64,000 nt of DNA, from positions 992,001-1,056,000 of the forward strand of contig CAWCVZ010000004.1 in assembly GCA_963798865.1 (NCBI GenBank), written 5' to 3'. The notes below the pieces were generated by a model. It was not told where the DNA came from. It saw nothing but the letters and a program-made list of their open reading frames with translations, and searched no databases. Of this stretch, positions 26,761 through 36,409 are shown piece after piece (within the stretch, counting starts at the first letter, position 1; every line of letters starts with the position of its first letter). The DNA comes from RBG-16-34-14 sp963798865 (lineage in GTDB: Bacteria > Bacteroidota > Ignavibacteria > Ignavibacteriales > Ignavibacteriaceae). The translations under genes were made by a program, and so were the position numbers.

Positions 26761-27162
26761 TCACAAAAATTTACTTCTCTCTTCAGGAGTTGGTATCCGG
26801 CAGGATTCTTTTTTTCCAAATAATTTGTAACGGTTTTTTGCAACAAGATTATAAATAAAATCTCTTATTGGTCCGGGAATTATTATTAAAGAATACAAAA
26901 CTTTCCATAATCCACCAAGGTTTTTTGCAACAATTAAAGATGCCGTTGACCTTATATAATATTTATTCCCATCAATCAAAACAAAAGTGTCAAAATCTTT
27001 AGTTGAAAGATTGAATTTCTTAAGAAGCTCTTCCCCTTTTTCTGATTGAAGCGGGGTAAACCTGAACTTATCTTTTTTATCTCTGTCCAATAAAAAATTA
27101 ACCCAGAAATTGCAGAAGTTACAAAGACCATCGAAGAGAATAATGAGATGTGTATTTGTCAT
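26761..27162 (-). CDS. DCC family thiol-disulfide oxidoreductase-like protein (DUF393)
   Basis: The 133-residue protein opens with LIILFDGLCNFCNFWVNFLL. The D-G-x-C-x2-C motif defines the DCC family. It continues with RFTPLQSEKGEELL and FVLIDGNKYYIRSTASLIVA, the standard order. It has no membrane anchor. The biochemical role of the family is not well defined, and a redox function is inferred from the CxxC. It stands 28 nt downstream of the CorC/CNNM gene and may share its transcript. Confidence 0.92.
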   Translation of the reverse strand: MTNTHLIILFDGLCNFCNFWVNFLLDRDKKDKFRFTPLQSEKGEELLKKFNLSTKDFDTFVLIDGNKYYIRSTASLIVAKNLGGLWKVLYSLIIIPGPIRDFIYNLVAKNRYKLFGKKESCRIPTPEERSKFL

Positions 27163-27189
27163 TACAAAATTATTTTAATCATACAATCA

Positions 27190-28425
27190 TCATTGAACGA
27201 CTGCTTCCCTGTTATCAGTCAGTCTAACACTGTCAATTCTTATTTGATTAGCCCGTGCAATTAAAATAGTAAACCCATCAAACGAAACGGTTTCGCCCTG
27301 CAAGGGAATTCTTCCAAGCCTTGCAGTTATATACCCGGCTATGGTTTCATAATCACCTGCTGGAATGTTCAGGTTATATCCCTCATTAATAAAATCAATC
27401 TCAGCTTTACCGCTAATAATATAAACGTTGTCAGATATTTTCTTAATCGTATCTTCTTCAATATCGTATTCATCTTTTATTTCACCAAACATTTCTTCAA
27501 AAATATCCTCCATAGTAACAATTCCTGCAGTACCGCCAAACTCATCTATCACAACGGCAATAGTGACCTGCCTGTTTAGAAACTCATTCAGCATCTCAAA
27601 ACTTTTTTTAGTTTCAGGAACAAAAACAGCTTCGTGTAAAATCTCTTTAATATTTTCGGGAGATCTGAAAAAATCATTAGAGTAAATAATCCCTTTTATG
27701 TTATCGAGGTTTTCATCATAAACCGGCAGCTTTGAATATCCCGAATCAATAAATAATAACAACGCTTCTTCAATTGAGCTGTTTATTTCAATTCCTACAA
27801 TTTCAGTTCTGGGTCTCATCGCTTCATAAACTCTTTGATCGCCAAGTGAGAGAACTTTACTGATTATATCACTCTCCTTTTTATCTACCATTCCCGCTTT
27901 ATGGCTTTCCTGTATCAGCACATCAAATTCTTCTTTACTAAAAAGGAATTTCACTTTGTCAGCTTTTAAGTTTGATGAATTAGATAAGAAAGATGAAACA
28001 GATGAGAAAATTTTTATAAAAGGATATAAAACAAATGCTATTATTCTCAATGGAAGAGCAGTGAGCAAGACCAATCGTTCGGATAATTCTCTCGCAAGGT
28101 ATTTAGGAATCAGCTCACCAAACAGGAGAATTACAATGGAAGATATAAGAAGTATTTCAAATTCATTTAGGGAAAAAATTGAAGAAAGCACAATAGCGCT
28201 GATTGAAGCAAATGCAATAATTACAATATTATTTCCAATCAGAATTGTAGAGAAAAAGATTTGCGGATTGTTAATAAAATAAAGTGCGTTCTTCGCGGTA
28301 AGATTATTTTTTCTTGCTTTGACTTCAATTTTAATTTTGTTTGCAACAACAAAGGCTATTTCGGTTCCTGAAAAAAAACCGCTTACAATTATTAATACTA
28401 TTAGAAGAATAATTTCCAAACTCAT
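27190..28425 (-). CDS. CNNM/CorC (HlyC) family transporter with CBS domains
   Basis: The 411-residue protein has the complete family architecture. A DUF21 membrane domain (about 1-150, with SGFFSGTEIAFVVANKIK) is followed by a CBS pair (about 200-315, RPRTEIVGIE and FGGTAGIVTMEDIFEEMFGE) and a C-terminal CorC/HlyC domain (GDYETIAGYITARLGRIP). Such proteins affect Mg2+ or Co2+ handling. Whether this one transports or senses is not decided by sequence. Confidence 0.93.
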   Translation of the reverse strand: MSLEIILLIVLIIVSGFFSGTEIAFVVANKIKIEVKARKNNLTAKNALYFINNPQIFFSTILIGNNIVIIAFASISAIVLSSIFSLNEFEILLISSIVILLFGELIPKYLARELSERLVLLTALPLRIIAFVLYPFIKIFSSVSSFLSNSSNLKADKVKFLFSKEEFDVLIQESHKAGMVDKKESDIISKVLSLGDQRVYEAMRPRTEIVGIEINSSIEEALLLFIDSGYSKLPVYDENLDNIKGIIYSNDFFRSPENIKEILHEAVFVPETKKSFEMLNEFLNRQVTIAVVIDEFGGTAGIVTMEDIFEEMFGEIKDEYDIEEDTIKKISDNVYIISGKAEIDFINEGYNLNIPAGDYETIAGYITARLGRIPLQGETVSFDGFTILIARANQIRIDSVRLTDNREAVVQ

Positions 28426-28454
28426 ACTACTTCATGCTATACATAATTTTAACA

Positions 28455-29391
28455 TTACAGCAAATCATAAATAATTATAACTGAAGTAAAGATATAAAGG
28501 GCAAGAGTAAGTATCATTGGAATATCTTTAATCATAATATGGGTTGTGTTTTCTCCCTCTTCAGTAATATAAACCAGGTACATGTACCTGAAAATTCCGA
28601 AAACAACAAACGGTGTTGTGTAAATTAAATTCTCAGCTTCCGAATACTTTAATTGTTCTTTCGGAAACAGTGTAAAGTGCATAACAAATAATTACAGTTG
28701 AAGCAGCAACGGTTGAAATTTGCCTTGCCAGTCTTGTGGAATAGTCTCTTAAAACTTTTCTTGTTGTCAAATTATTTTCAGCATTATCAAGAGTAAGTCT
28801 TAACTCGGAATATCTTTTCATCGCAGCAAGAAAGAGAGAAAGAAACATTGTAGTAAGAATTAGCCAGCTTGATATTTCAACTTGAATTGCAAAAGCTCCG
28901 CCGATAACTCTTAACATAAACCCGGCAGCAATTGAGAAAATATCAAGCAATACTATATGCTTAAATGAAAGGGAGTAAAAAACATTTAAAAGAAAAAATG
29001 AGATTATTATAATGCTGAATTTTAACCTGAAGAATGGTAGAGAAATCAGAATAGGAACGGCTAATAAAATAAGAGAGACATAAGCCTGTTTTTTAGAAAT
29101 TATTCCGGCGGCAAGCGGTCTGAACTTTTTAACAGGATGAAGCCTGTCAGCCTCGATATCACTTAAATCATTAATAATATATATAATACTGCTGGTAAGA
29201 CAAAAAATTGCAAACGCAGCTAAGGTGGTTAAGAATAAATTTCTGTTAAAAAGATTTAGTGAAAAAAGAAGCGGAACAAAGACAAAACTATTTTTAATCC
29301 ACTGAGGAACCCGTAAAAGAGAAAAATAATTTTTAATCCCAGCCGGCCGGCTGGCAGGATTAAAAAACAGCGGTTTCTTCATAGGTGCCAT
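28455..29391 (-). CDS. UbiA-family phosphoribosyltransferase (decaprenyl-phosphate type), split by a one-base frameshift
   Basis: Two frames form one UbiA enzyme. The first (28633-29391) has YIINDLSDIEADRLHPVKKF and LLDIFSIAAGFMLRVIGGAF, which match Rv3806c-like DPPR synthases that put phosphoribose on polyprenyl phosphate. It stops after KVFGS, and the second frame (from 28682) continues ENLIYTTPFVVFGIFRYMYL, the normal next helix. Dropping one base around 28635 joins them into about 305 residues. The start (29391 or 29382) overlaps the mutase gene. A GC-rich palindrome encodes part of the N-terminus. Confidence 0.85.
29331..29365. repeat. Long GC-rich palindrome inside the UbiA N-terminal coding region
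   Basis: TTTTAATCC and GGATTAAAA arms surround a perfect 16-bp palindrome CCAGCCGGCCGGCTGG (29339-29354), with only a CA bulge next to it. It encodes FNPASRPAG-like residues that precede the conserved UbiA start. In so AT-rich a region, a GC-rich palindrome suggests an inserted REP-like unit. Confidence 0.7.
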
Positions 29392-31015
29392 AAACTTCTT
29401 TAAGCTGATTTACCATTTCACCAAGTGTTACATGGTTATGAGCAGCTTTAATTAATACCGGCATTATATTGCTTTTATCTTCTGCAGTCTTTTTAATTTG
29501 CTCGAGGCTTTCAGAAACAGATTCTTCATTTCTACTCTGTTTTAATTCAGCAAGTCTTTTCCTTTGCTTTTTTTCAACACCCGGAGAAATTAAAAGAATT
29601 GGTATATCAATACTGGTATCATCATCTATAAATTCATTAATACCGACAATAAATTTTTCTTTCCTTTCAACTTCTTTCTGATACCTGTAGGCAGCATCCG
29701 CTATTTCTTTTTGAAAATACCCGGCTTCAATTGCAGGAATTACTCCACCCAACGCGTCCACCTGGTCAAAAATTTCATTTGCCTGTTTTTCCATTTTATC
29801 AGTTAAAGCTTCAACAAAATAGCTTCCCCCCAATGGATCAACAGTATTTATTACACCGGTTTCATAAGCAATTATCTGCTGGGTTCTTAATGCAATTTTA
29901 ACTGCTTTCTCACTTGGTAAAGCAAGAGTTTCATCCATCGAATTTGTATGCAGAGATTGGGTCCCGCCTAAAACTCCTGCAAGAGCCTGGAAAGCAGTTC
30001 TAATAATATTATTCTCAGGTTGCTGTGCTGTTAATGTACAGCCAGCTGTTTGAGTATGAAAACGAAGCCACCAGCTTCTTGGATTCTTTGCACCATATTT
30101 ATTTTTCATTCTCTTTGCATAGATTTTTTTTGCTGCCCTGTATTTTGCAATCTCTTCAAAAAAATCTAAATGAGAATTAAAAAAGAATGATAATCTTGGA
30201 GCAAATTCATCAATGTCCATTCCGCGTTCGATGCACGCTTCGATATATGCAAATCCATCTGCTAAAGTATATGCAAGCTCCTGTACTGCAGTTGAGCCTG
30301 CTTCACGTATGTGATAACCGCTGATTGAAACAGGATTCCACTGAGGAATTTCTTTTGTGCAAAATTCAATCATATCAACTATAATTTTAAGGGAGGGATT
30401 GGGAGGAAAGATGTATTCCTTCTGTGCTATATATTCTTTCAGTATATCATTCTGTAGAGTACCGCGAAGATATTTAAAATCAACTCCCTGTTCCTGGGCA
30501 ACGGCGAGATAAAAAGCAAAAATCATTGCAGCGGGAGAATTAATTGTCATCGAAGTTGAAACTTTACTCAAAGGAATTTTATTAAATAATATTTGCATAT
30601 CTTTTAGTGATGATATAGAAACACCACAAATTCCTACTTCACCTTCACTTAATTCTGCATCGGCATCCCAGCCCATTAATGTTGGAAGATCAAAAGCAAC
30701 TGAAAGTCCAGTCTGCCCATTATTTAAGAGGTAATGAAATCGTTCATTAGTATCCTCTGGTGAACCGAAACCGGCAAATTGACGCATCGTCCAGATTTTA
30801 CCTCTGTATCCATCTGCGTGAATTCCTCTTGTATAAGGATATTCACCCGGAAATCCGATTTCACTTAAGAAATTAATATTCTCAACATCTTCAGGAGTAT
30901 AAAGATTTTTAATTTCTTCGCCGCTTACAGTTGTAAACTTAATCCCAGTATTTTTGGTGTTCTTAACTTTGTCTTCGTATTCTTTTTTTATTTTTTTGAA
31001 TTCATCATTCAGCAT
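29360..31015 (-). CDS. Acyl-CoA (methylmalonyl-CoA-type) mutase large subunit
   Basis: The 551-residue protein is the TIM-barrel substrate-binding subunit of a B12-dependent acyl-CoA mutase. It has FPYTRGIHADGYRGKIWTMR-like entry (PYTRGIHADGYRGK), RFHYLLNNGQTGLSVAFDLP, FLRGTLQNDILKEYI-like (YLRGTLQNDILKEYI), HIREAGSTAVQELA and FHTQTAGCTLTAQQP. It ends without the C-terminal cobalamin-binding domain (DxHxxG), which must be on a separate small subunit elsewhere. The family isomerises methylmalonyl-, isobutyryl- or ethylmalonyl-CoA. Substrate choice is not resolved here. The UbiA gene overlaps its end by 32 nt. Confidence 0.93.
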   Translation of the reverse strand: MLNDEFKKIKKEYEDKVKNTKNTGIKFTTVSGEEIKNLYTPEDVENINFLSEIGFPGEYPYTRGIHADGYRGKIWTMRQFAGFGSPEDTNERFHYLLNNGQTGLSVAFDLPTLMGWDADAELSEGEVGICGVSISSLKDMQILFNKIPLSKVSTSMTINSPAAMIFAFYLAVAQEQGVDFKYLRGTLQNDILKEYIAQKEYIFPPNPSLKIIVDMIEFCTKEIPQWNPVSISGYHIREAGSTAVQELAYTLADGFAYIEACIERGMDIDEFAPRLSFFFNSHLDFFEEIAKYRAAKKIYAKRMKNKYGAKNPRSWWLRFHTQTAGCTLTAQQPENNIIRTAFQALAGVLGGTQSLHTNSMDETLALPSEKAVKIALRTQQIIAYETGVINTVDPLGGSYFVEALTDKMEKQANEIFDQVDALGGVIPAIEAGYFQKEIADAAYRYQKEVERKEKFIVGINEFIDDDTSIDIPILLISPGVEKKQRKRLAELKQSRNEESVSESLEQIKKTAEDKSNIMPVLIKAAHNHVTLGEMVNQLKEVYGTYEETAVF

Positions 31016-31030
31016 AAAAAATCCTTTGGT

Positions 31031-32879
31031 TTAACTGGTTCTTCCGAATCTTCTGTCAAATTCGGTTAAAGATATTTTAACTACAATTGGTCTTCCGTGC
31101 GGGCAAACATAAGGCATTGAAGTAGCAAAAAGCTGATCAATTAAAAGTTTCATTTCATTTTCGGAAAGCTTATCACCGGCTTTAATTGCTGTTTTACATG
31201 AAAATGATTTTGCAATATTATCCCTTATTTCAAGCTTCTTTTCTCTTTCATTCATTGAGTACTCATCAACAATTTCTAATAGAATTTTTTCTTCGGATCC
31301 CGGTTTTATATCATCGGGAACACCTTCTATAACAACTTTATTTTTAGAAGAAAATTTTAAAGCAAAACCAAGTTTTTTTGAAATAAGGTTCAATCTCTTT
31401 TATTAAAGCAAAAGTCGCCGGGTCTGTTTCAAGAGTTCTTGAAAATAATAATTGCTGAGAAAACGGAAGATCATTCTCAAGCCGTTTCAAAGCTTTTTCA
31501 TACAATATCCTTTCATGCGCAACATGCTGATCAATAATCATTAACCCGGATTTAATTTGGGAAAGAATATATTTATTGTGCAATTGATTAATGAACGAAA
31601 TTGAATCATCGGTAAATTCTGAAGATTTCACCGACGGTTTATGTAGAATTTCTTTAGTAATATTTTCAAGAGGAGATTCATTTAAATCTGTATGAACAGG
31701 TTTAATAATATCGCTTGTAACGGAACTGAAAATCAGATCGATATCTTTGTCAGAAAAGTCTGACCTGGCAACAGATATTTTTTCAAAAGTTGGTCTGTCC
31801 GAAAAATCTTCTCTTCCTGTCCTTCTGAAATTATCAACTCTAAGTTTTTCGGTTTCATCAGTTACTTCTGTAAACATCATTGAGGGAACGAGATCATAAG
31901 TCCCTAATGCCTTTTTTACAATAGATAGGACAAAATTGTAAACATTCTTCTCATCATCAAATCTAACTTCAAGTTTGTTGGGATGCACATTTACATCAGT
32001 TTTATGAGGATCAATATCCATAAAAATAATGAAGAAGGGGTAATCACCTTTTTCGAGAACATTTTCATAAGCAGTAAATACAGCGTGATTAATTTGTCTG
32101 CTTACAACAAACCTGTTATTAAGAAAAAAATACTGCTCACCTTTACTCTTCTTTAGCATAGAAGGTTTACCAACAAAACCATACAGGTTTGCAAAATCAG
32201 TTCTTTCCTCAAACGGAATTAATGCATCAATCATATTATCAGCAAATACCTGGGAAATTCTTTCTTCAAGCGAACCGGATTTATAATCAAAAATTAAATC
32301 ATCTTCATTAAAAAATTTAAAAGAAATATCCGGATGACTTAGAGAAATTTTATTAAATGTATCAATAATATGCTTCAACTCAGTAGCATCAGTTTTAAGA
32401 AAATTTCTTCTTGCAGGAGTATTAAAAAATAAATTCTTTATTGAGATTGAAGTCCCTTTTGGAAAAGATCCTTTCTCTTTAATTATTTCTCCGGAATCAA
32501 TTCGGATAGAAGTTCCAACTTCGTCATCGTGTGTTTCCGTTTTTATTTCAACCTGGCTTACTGCTGCAATAGAGCTAATAGCCTCCCCCCTGAAACCCAG
32601 AGTATAAATTGAATCAAGATCTTCATAGGTGGTAATTTTACTTGTGGCATGTTTTTGTAAACAAAGGATTGCATCGGCTTCATTCATTCCAATGCCATCA
32701 TCTATAATTTGAATTAAGGATTTACCTGCACGTTTAATATAAAGTTCAATATTCTGCGCACTGGCATCTATAGAGTTTTCTAAAAGTTCTTTAACTACAG
32801 ATTCAGGTCTTTGTACAACTTCTCCTGCAGCAATTTTATTAACTACATTCTCAGGCAATATTTTTATTCTGTTACTCAT
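31031..32879 (-). CDS. mutL: DNA mismatch repair protein MutL, split by a one-base frameshift
   Basis: The first frame (31344-32879) carries the GHKL ATPase with ELLENSIDASA, DDGIGM and LGFRGEAISSI, then the linker and IDQHVAHERILYEKAL, the endonuclease motif DQHx-x2-E-x4-E. It then runs into KKTWFCFKIFF and stops. The second frame (31031-31393) supplies the rest: KKLGFALKF, FSCKTAIKAGDKL and YVCPHGRPIVVK, two motifs of the endonuclease-type C-terminus. The break is in an A7 run (31373-31379), where six As restore about 615 residues. As read, the product would lose its zinc/endonuclease centre. It overlaps folA by 4 nt. Confidence 0.92.
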
Positions 32880-33355
32880 CTTCTTTTATAATGAACAATT
32901 TCAAACTGGTTCCTTTTTTCTCTTGATTCCGGTTTCCAGATTTTTTCATCTATTTCAGGAAAATAAACATCACCATCAGCATTAAAATCCATAAAAGAAA
33001 TAATCATTTCATCAGCTAAATCTATTCCCTGGCGATAAATTTCTCCTCCACCAATAATAAAAATTTTATCATTCTTTAAGTTTCGGCAATATTCAATTGC
33101 TGCATTTAAACTATGAAATTTCTTTACATCATCAAACCCGAAGTCGCGATCTTTATCTTTTGTAATAACGATATTTGATCTACCCTTCAAAGGTTTTCCG
33201 AGAGTTTCAAAAGTTTTTCTTCCCATTATTATTGGAAAACCAAGAGTGGTATTTTTAAAATGTTGGAACTCCTCTTTGATGTTCCAGGGCATTTCCCCAT
33301 TGGATCTGCCGATAACACCGTTTTGTGCAACAGCAGATATAATTACAATCCTCAA
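32876..33355 (-). CDS. folA: Dihydrofolate reductase
   Basis: The 159-residue protein is a standard DHFR. It has ISAVAQNGVIGRSNGEMPWN, FPIIMGRKTFETLGKPLKGR, FIIGGGEIYRQGI and a C-terminal strand FEIVHYKRR. It reduces dihydrofolate made by thymidylate synthase. thyA is directly upstream with a 4-nt overlap, and mutL follows with another, so all three share a transcript. Confidence 0.97.
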   Translation of the reverse strand: MRIVIISAVAQNGVIGRSNGEMPWNIKEEFQHFKNTTLGFPIIMGRKTFETLGKPLKGRSNIVITKDKDRDFGFDDVKKFHSLNAAIEYCRNLKNDKIFIIGGGEIYRQGIDLADEMIISFMDFNADGDVYFPEIDEKIWKPESREKRNQFEIVHYKRR

Positions 33356-34191
33356 ACAGCAACCTCAAATTTGATCTTATCATGATACTGGTAATCAATC
33401 AATTCAAAATCCTCGAATTGCAATTCATTAATTGGTTTGCGTGCAATTTTTAATTTTGGAAGAGGAAGAGGTTCACGTTTTAATTGTTCTTTTAAACCTT
33501 CCAGATGATCATATTTTTCAAGTTGAGTACCTTTATCAGCAACATAAATATGCGCATCAATAATAGTATGTGCAAAATATCCCAAATCAAGATTTGTTTC
33601 CTGAGCGATTATCTGGGTGAGCAAAGAATAAGCTGCAAGATTAAATGGGATTCCAAGCGCAATATCACCTGAGCGTTGAGTTAAGTGGCAATTAAGTTTT
33701 CCATCATTAACATTGAATGCAAAAGAATAATGACATGGTGGAAGCTTGCTTTTCTGTGCGTTCCCCGGTTCCCATGCAGTTACAACTAAACGTCGGCTAT
33801 ATGGTTTTCTTTTAATTTCATCAATTACATATTGAATTTGATCAACTTCTTCAACTTTCCATTCACCATTTTCATCCTTTTGGGCACTCGGAAATTTCCT
33901 CCAGTAATAACCGTATGCGGTTTCAAGATTTCCATCTTCATCTGCCCATGCATCCCATATTTTTGTATGCTTCCTAAGATTTCTGATATGATCTTCACCG
34001 GATAAATACCACAGGACTTCATGAAGGAGAGATTTCCATTCAATCTTTTTTGTTGTTAATAGAGGAAAACCTTTTGACAAATCGACTTTATAAAAAGCAC
34101 CGAAGTATGATATAGTGTCTATACCTGTTCTTGAAGGTTTTCTTGTTCCTTCATTAATTACAAGTTTTACAAGATCAAGATATTCTTTCAT
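33352..34191 (-). CDS. thyA: Thymidylate synthase
   Basis: The 279-residue ThyA has SRTGIDTISYFGAFYKVDL, the FPLLTTKKIEWKS segment, the catalytic Cys in KLPPCHYSFAF, QRSGDIALGIPFNLA and the IIDAHIYVAD end. It methylates dUMP using methylene-THF and produces dihydrofolate for FolA. It is slightly longer than the E. coli enzyme owing to an insert near residues 90-110. It overlaps folA by 4 nt. Confidence 0.98.
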   Translation of the reverse strand: MKEYLDLVKLVINEGTRKPSRTGIDTISYFGAFYKVDLSKGFPLLTTKKIEWKSLLHEVLWYLSGEDHIRNLRKHTKIWDAWADEDGNLETAYGYYWRKFPSAQKDENGEWKVEEVDQIQYVIDEIKRKPYSRRLVVTAWEPGNAQKSKLPPCHYSFAFNVNDGKLNCHLTQRSGDIALGIPFNLAAYSLLTQIIAQETNLDLGYFAHTIIDAHIYVADKGTQLEKYDHLEGLKEQLKREPLPLPKLKIARKPINELQFEDFELIDYQYHDKIKFEVAV

Positions 34192-34238
34192 TTTTGAAAT
34201 CCGTTAGGTTTTATGCGGAGAATTTTCTAAAAACAAAT

Positions 34239-35369
34239 TTAAGAAATTTTAGTTAAAATATCGGTCATCCCCGATATTTCACCACAAGCAATTTTAATAG
34301 CTTCTTCAAAATTATTAATCGGATCTTCTATATAAGTCTGCAACTCAACCGGGAAAACGTTCATGCTTAAAGTCTCAGAAATATTTCTATCAATTTTCCC
34401 GCAGCAAAGTATTACAGGAATATTTTCTTTTTCAAAAAAGGAAATTATTGAGCCTGCTCCCTTTCCCATAAAACTTTGTTTATCAAATGAACCTTCACCA
34501 GTTATAACCATATCTATATTCAAATTATTATTCAGTTTAAAATCATTAGAAATAAAATCAAAAGCATATTTTTTCTTAATCTCTGCCAAAAGTTTTAATC
34601 CAACAGTTAGCCCACCACCGGCTCCAGAATAATCTTCAGTTGTATTATTTAACTTATTGTTTTTAAGTGTTTTAATGATTTTAGTCCATCCCAATTCAAT
34701 TACCTTTAATTCAGCTCCGGAAGCACCTTTCTGCTTTCCAAATATAATTCCTCCTTCTTTACCAAACAGCTCATTATTAACATCTAAAACTGCTTCAACA
34801 GTAAATGGGAGATGAGGTTTTTCAAATTCAATCTCGGCAACTTTAGGAAAATTTTCCGGAATAATTTCCAGTTCAGATCCATAAGAATCAAACACTTTTA
34901 ACCCAAAATAGGAGCACATTCCAAGACCTAAATCCATGGTTCCTGTTCCTCCAATTCCAATTACAATTTTATCAACTTCATACTTATACTCTTCTATGTC
35001 TTCTATAATTAATTCTAATAAATCTCCGAACCCTTTTGAACTTAGTTGAAGTGGATGCCTTTTTATATGAGGTATTCTTTTTAACCCTAATATCTCAGCA
35101 GACTCTATGTATAAAACTTTATTATTTCTGTCCAGGCCCACTTTGCAATCGAAGAATGTTTCATCAAATGGTGTTACAACAGAGTATTCAATTAGCTCAA
35201 GATTGAAATAAAAATTACAAACCTGTAAAAATCCATCTCCTCCGTCTGAGATTGGTTTTTGGATTACATTGAATAAAGATTTATCAAGGTATTTATCAAA
35301 CAATTTGGATACCTCTACTGCGTCAGCGGTTTCTTTAAAGCTATTTACTGCTACTAAAATATTTTTCAT
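34239..35369 (-). CDS. glxK: Glycerate kinase (GarK/GlxK family)
   Basis: The 376-residue protein has the family motifs NSFKETADAVEVSK, KPISDGGDGFL, IGIGGTGTMDLGLGMCSYFG, SGAGGGLTVGLKLLA and VITGEGSFDKQSFMGKG. These define the glycerate 2-kinase superfamily of the GlxK type. It phosphorylates glycerate to 2-phosphoglycerate in the cytoplasm. It lies 7 nt after a glycosyltransferase gene at the end of a glycan operon, an uncommon neighbour. A role in making a glycerate-containing precursor is speculation. Confidence 0.93.
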   Translation of the reverse strand: MKNILVAVNSFKETADAVEVSKLFDKYLDKSLFNVIQKPISDGGDGFLQVCNFYFNLELIEYSVVTPFDETFFDCKVGLDRNNKVLYIESAEILGLKRIPHIKRHPLQLSSKGFGDLLELIIEDIEEYKYEVDKIVIGIGGTGTMDLGLGMCSYFGLKVFDSYGSELEIIPENFPKVAEIEFEKPHLPFTVEAVLDVNNELFGKEGGIIFGKQKGASGAELKVIELGWTKIIKTLKNNKLNNTTEDYSGAGGGLTVGLKLLAEIKKKYAFDFISNDFKLNNNLNIDMVITGEGSFDKQSFMGKGAGSIISFFEKENIPVILCCGKIDRNISETLSMNVFPVELQTYIEDPINNFEEAIKIACGEISGMTDILTKIS

Positions 35370-35376
35370 ATCAGTT

Positions 35377-36409
35377 TTATCTGTTTAGGATTTCGTGATA
35401 CAACTTAATGGTTTCACCTGCAATTTTATTCCATAAGAAATTTTGTTCAATATGCTTTTTCAGTTTGTCATCTTTAGGTTTATTTAAAGAATCTTCAATA
35501 CTATTTTTAATTGAATCAACGGAATATGGATCTGAGTAGATTGCCATATCTTCAAAATAATCTTTTGTCCCGCCATAAGGAGTAATTACTATTTTAGCAC
35601 CTGCTAATCCAGCCTCAAGTGCAGCTATTCCGGGAGTTTCATATAAAGATGGCAAAGCAAAAGTATTACAAGCTGCATAAGCAGATGCAAGCATTGGTGA
35701 GTCGTTATCCATATTATCTATTATCCTCAAATTCCTGTTATCTTTTGCAAGCTTAAGAACCTGCTCTGATTCACCGGAAGGAATTATTTTTCCTATAAAT
35801 ACTGCAGGATGATTTATTTTACTCAACACTTTCACAAATGATAAAACATTTTTTCTTGCAGGACCAATATGCCCGACACACAAAATAAAATCTTTTATTC
35901 CATATTCTCTTTCAAATAAACCCGGATCTGCATTTAAGAATCTATCTGACACACCATTATAAATGATCTTAAACTTTTTTTTCGGAATAGATAATCCTTC
36001 TGAAAGTATATTTAATTCTTCACTTGTATTGGGAGTAACCTTGCAGGACCAATTACAAATATCCCGGGTAAAACCGTAATCAAACCAGATTCCGCGGGCA
36101 ATTTTTCTTAGACCCAGATCAATTTTATTTATAAATTTTAAAAAAGATTCTGAATGTGTGCTATAAAAAACTGGTTCAACAATAAATTTAATATTGTAGA
36201 GATTCATATTCCTTGCAATATTATATACTGCAAAGTTTGAGCTTACAAGATGAACTAAGTCATAATCATTTAACCTTTGTATCCCATTGATTAAATAAAT
36301 CTACTTCAATTCCTTTTTCAATAAGTTTTTTTCTAATCTCAATGATCTTTGTATAGGGACCACCTTTTGATAAAACAACACCATCGTGAGTTGCAAAACA
36401 TATTTTCAT
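35377..36409 (-). CDS. Glycosyltransferase family 4 protein, split by a one-base frameshift
   Basis: The gene starts at ATG 36409 (MKICFATHDGVVLSKGGPYT), a GT4-style Rossmann start with a GGP loop. It stops early after NQWDTKVK. Removing one G at 36283-36285 continues IQRLNDYDLVHLVSSNFAVY into the frame at 36207 and onward. The C-terminal half has ILCVGHIGPARKNVLSFVKV, SAYAACNTFALPSLYETPG and the E-x7-E segment ETPGIAALEAG of GT-B retaining enzymes. The full product is about 343 residues. The start overlaps the deacetylase stop as ATGA. Confidence 0.88.
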
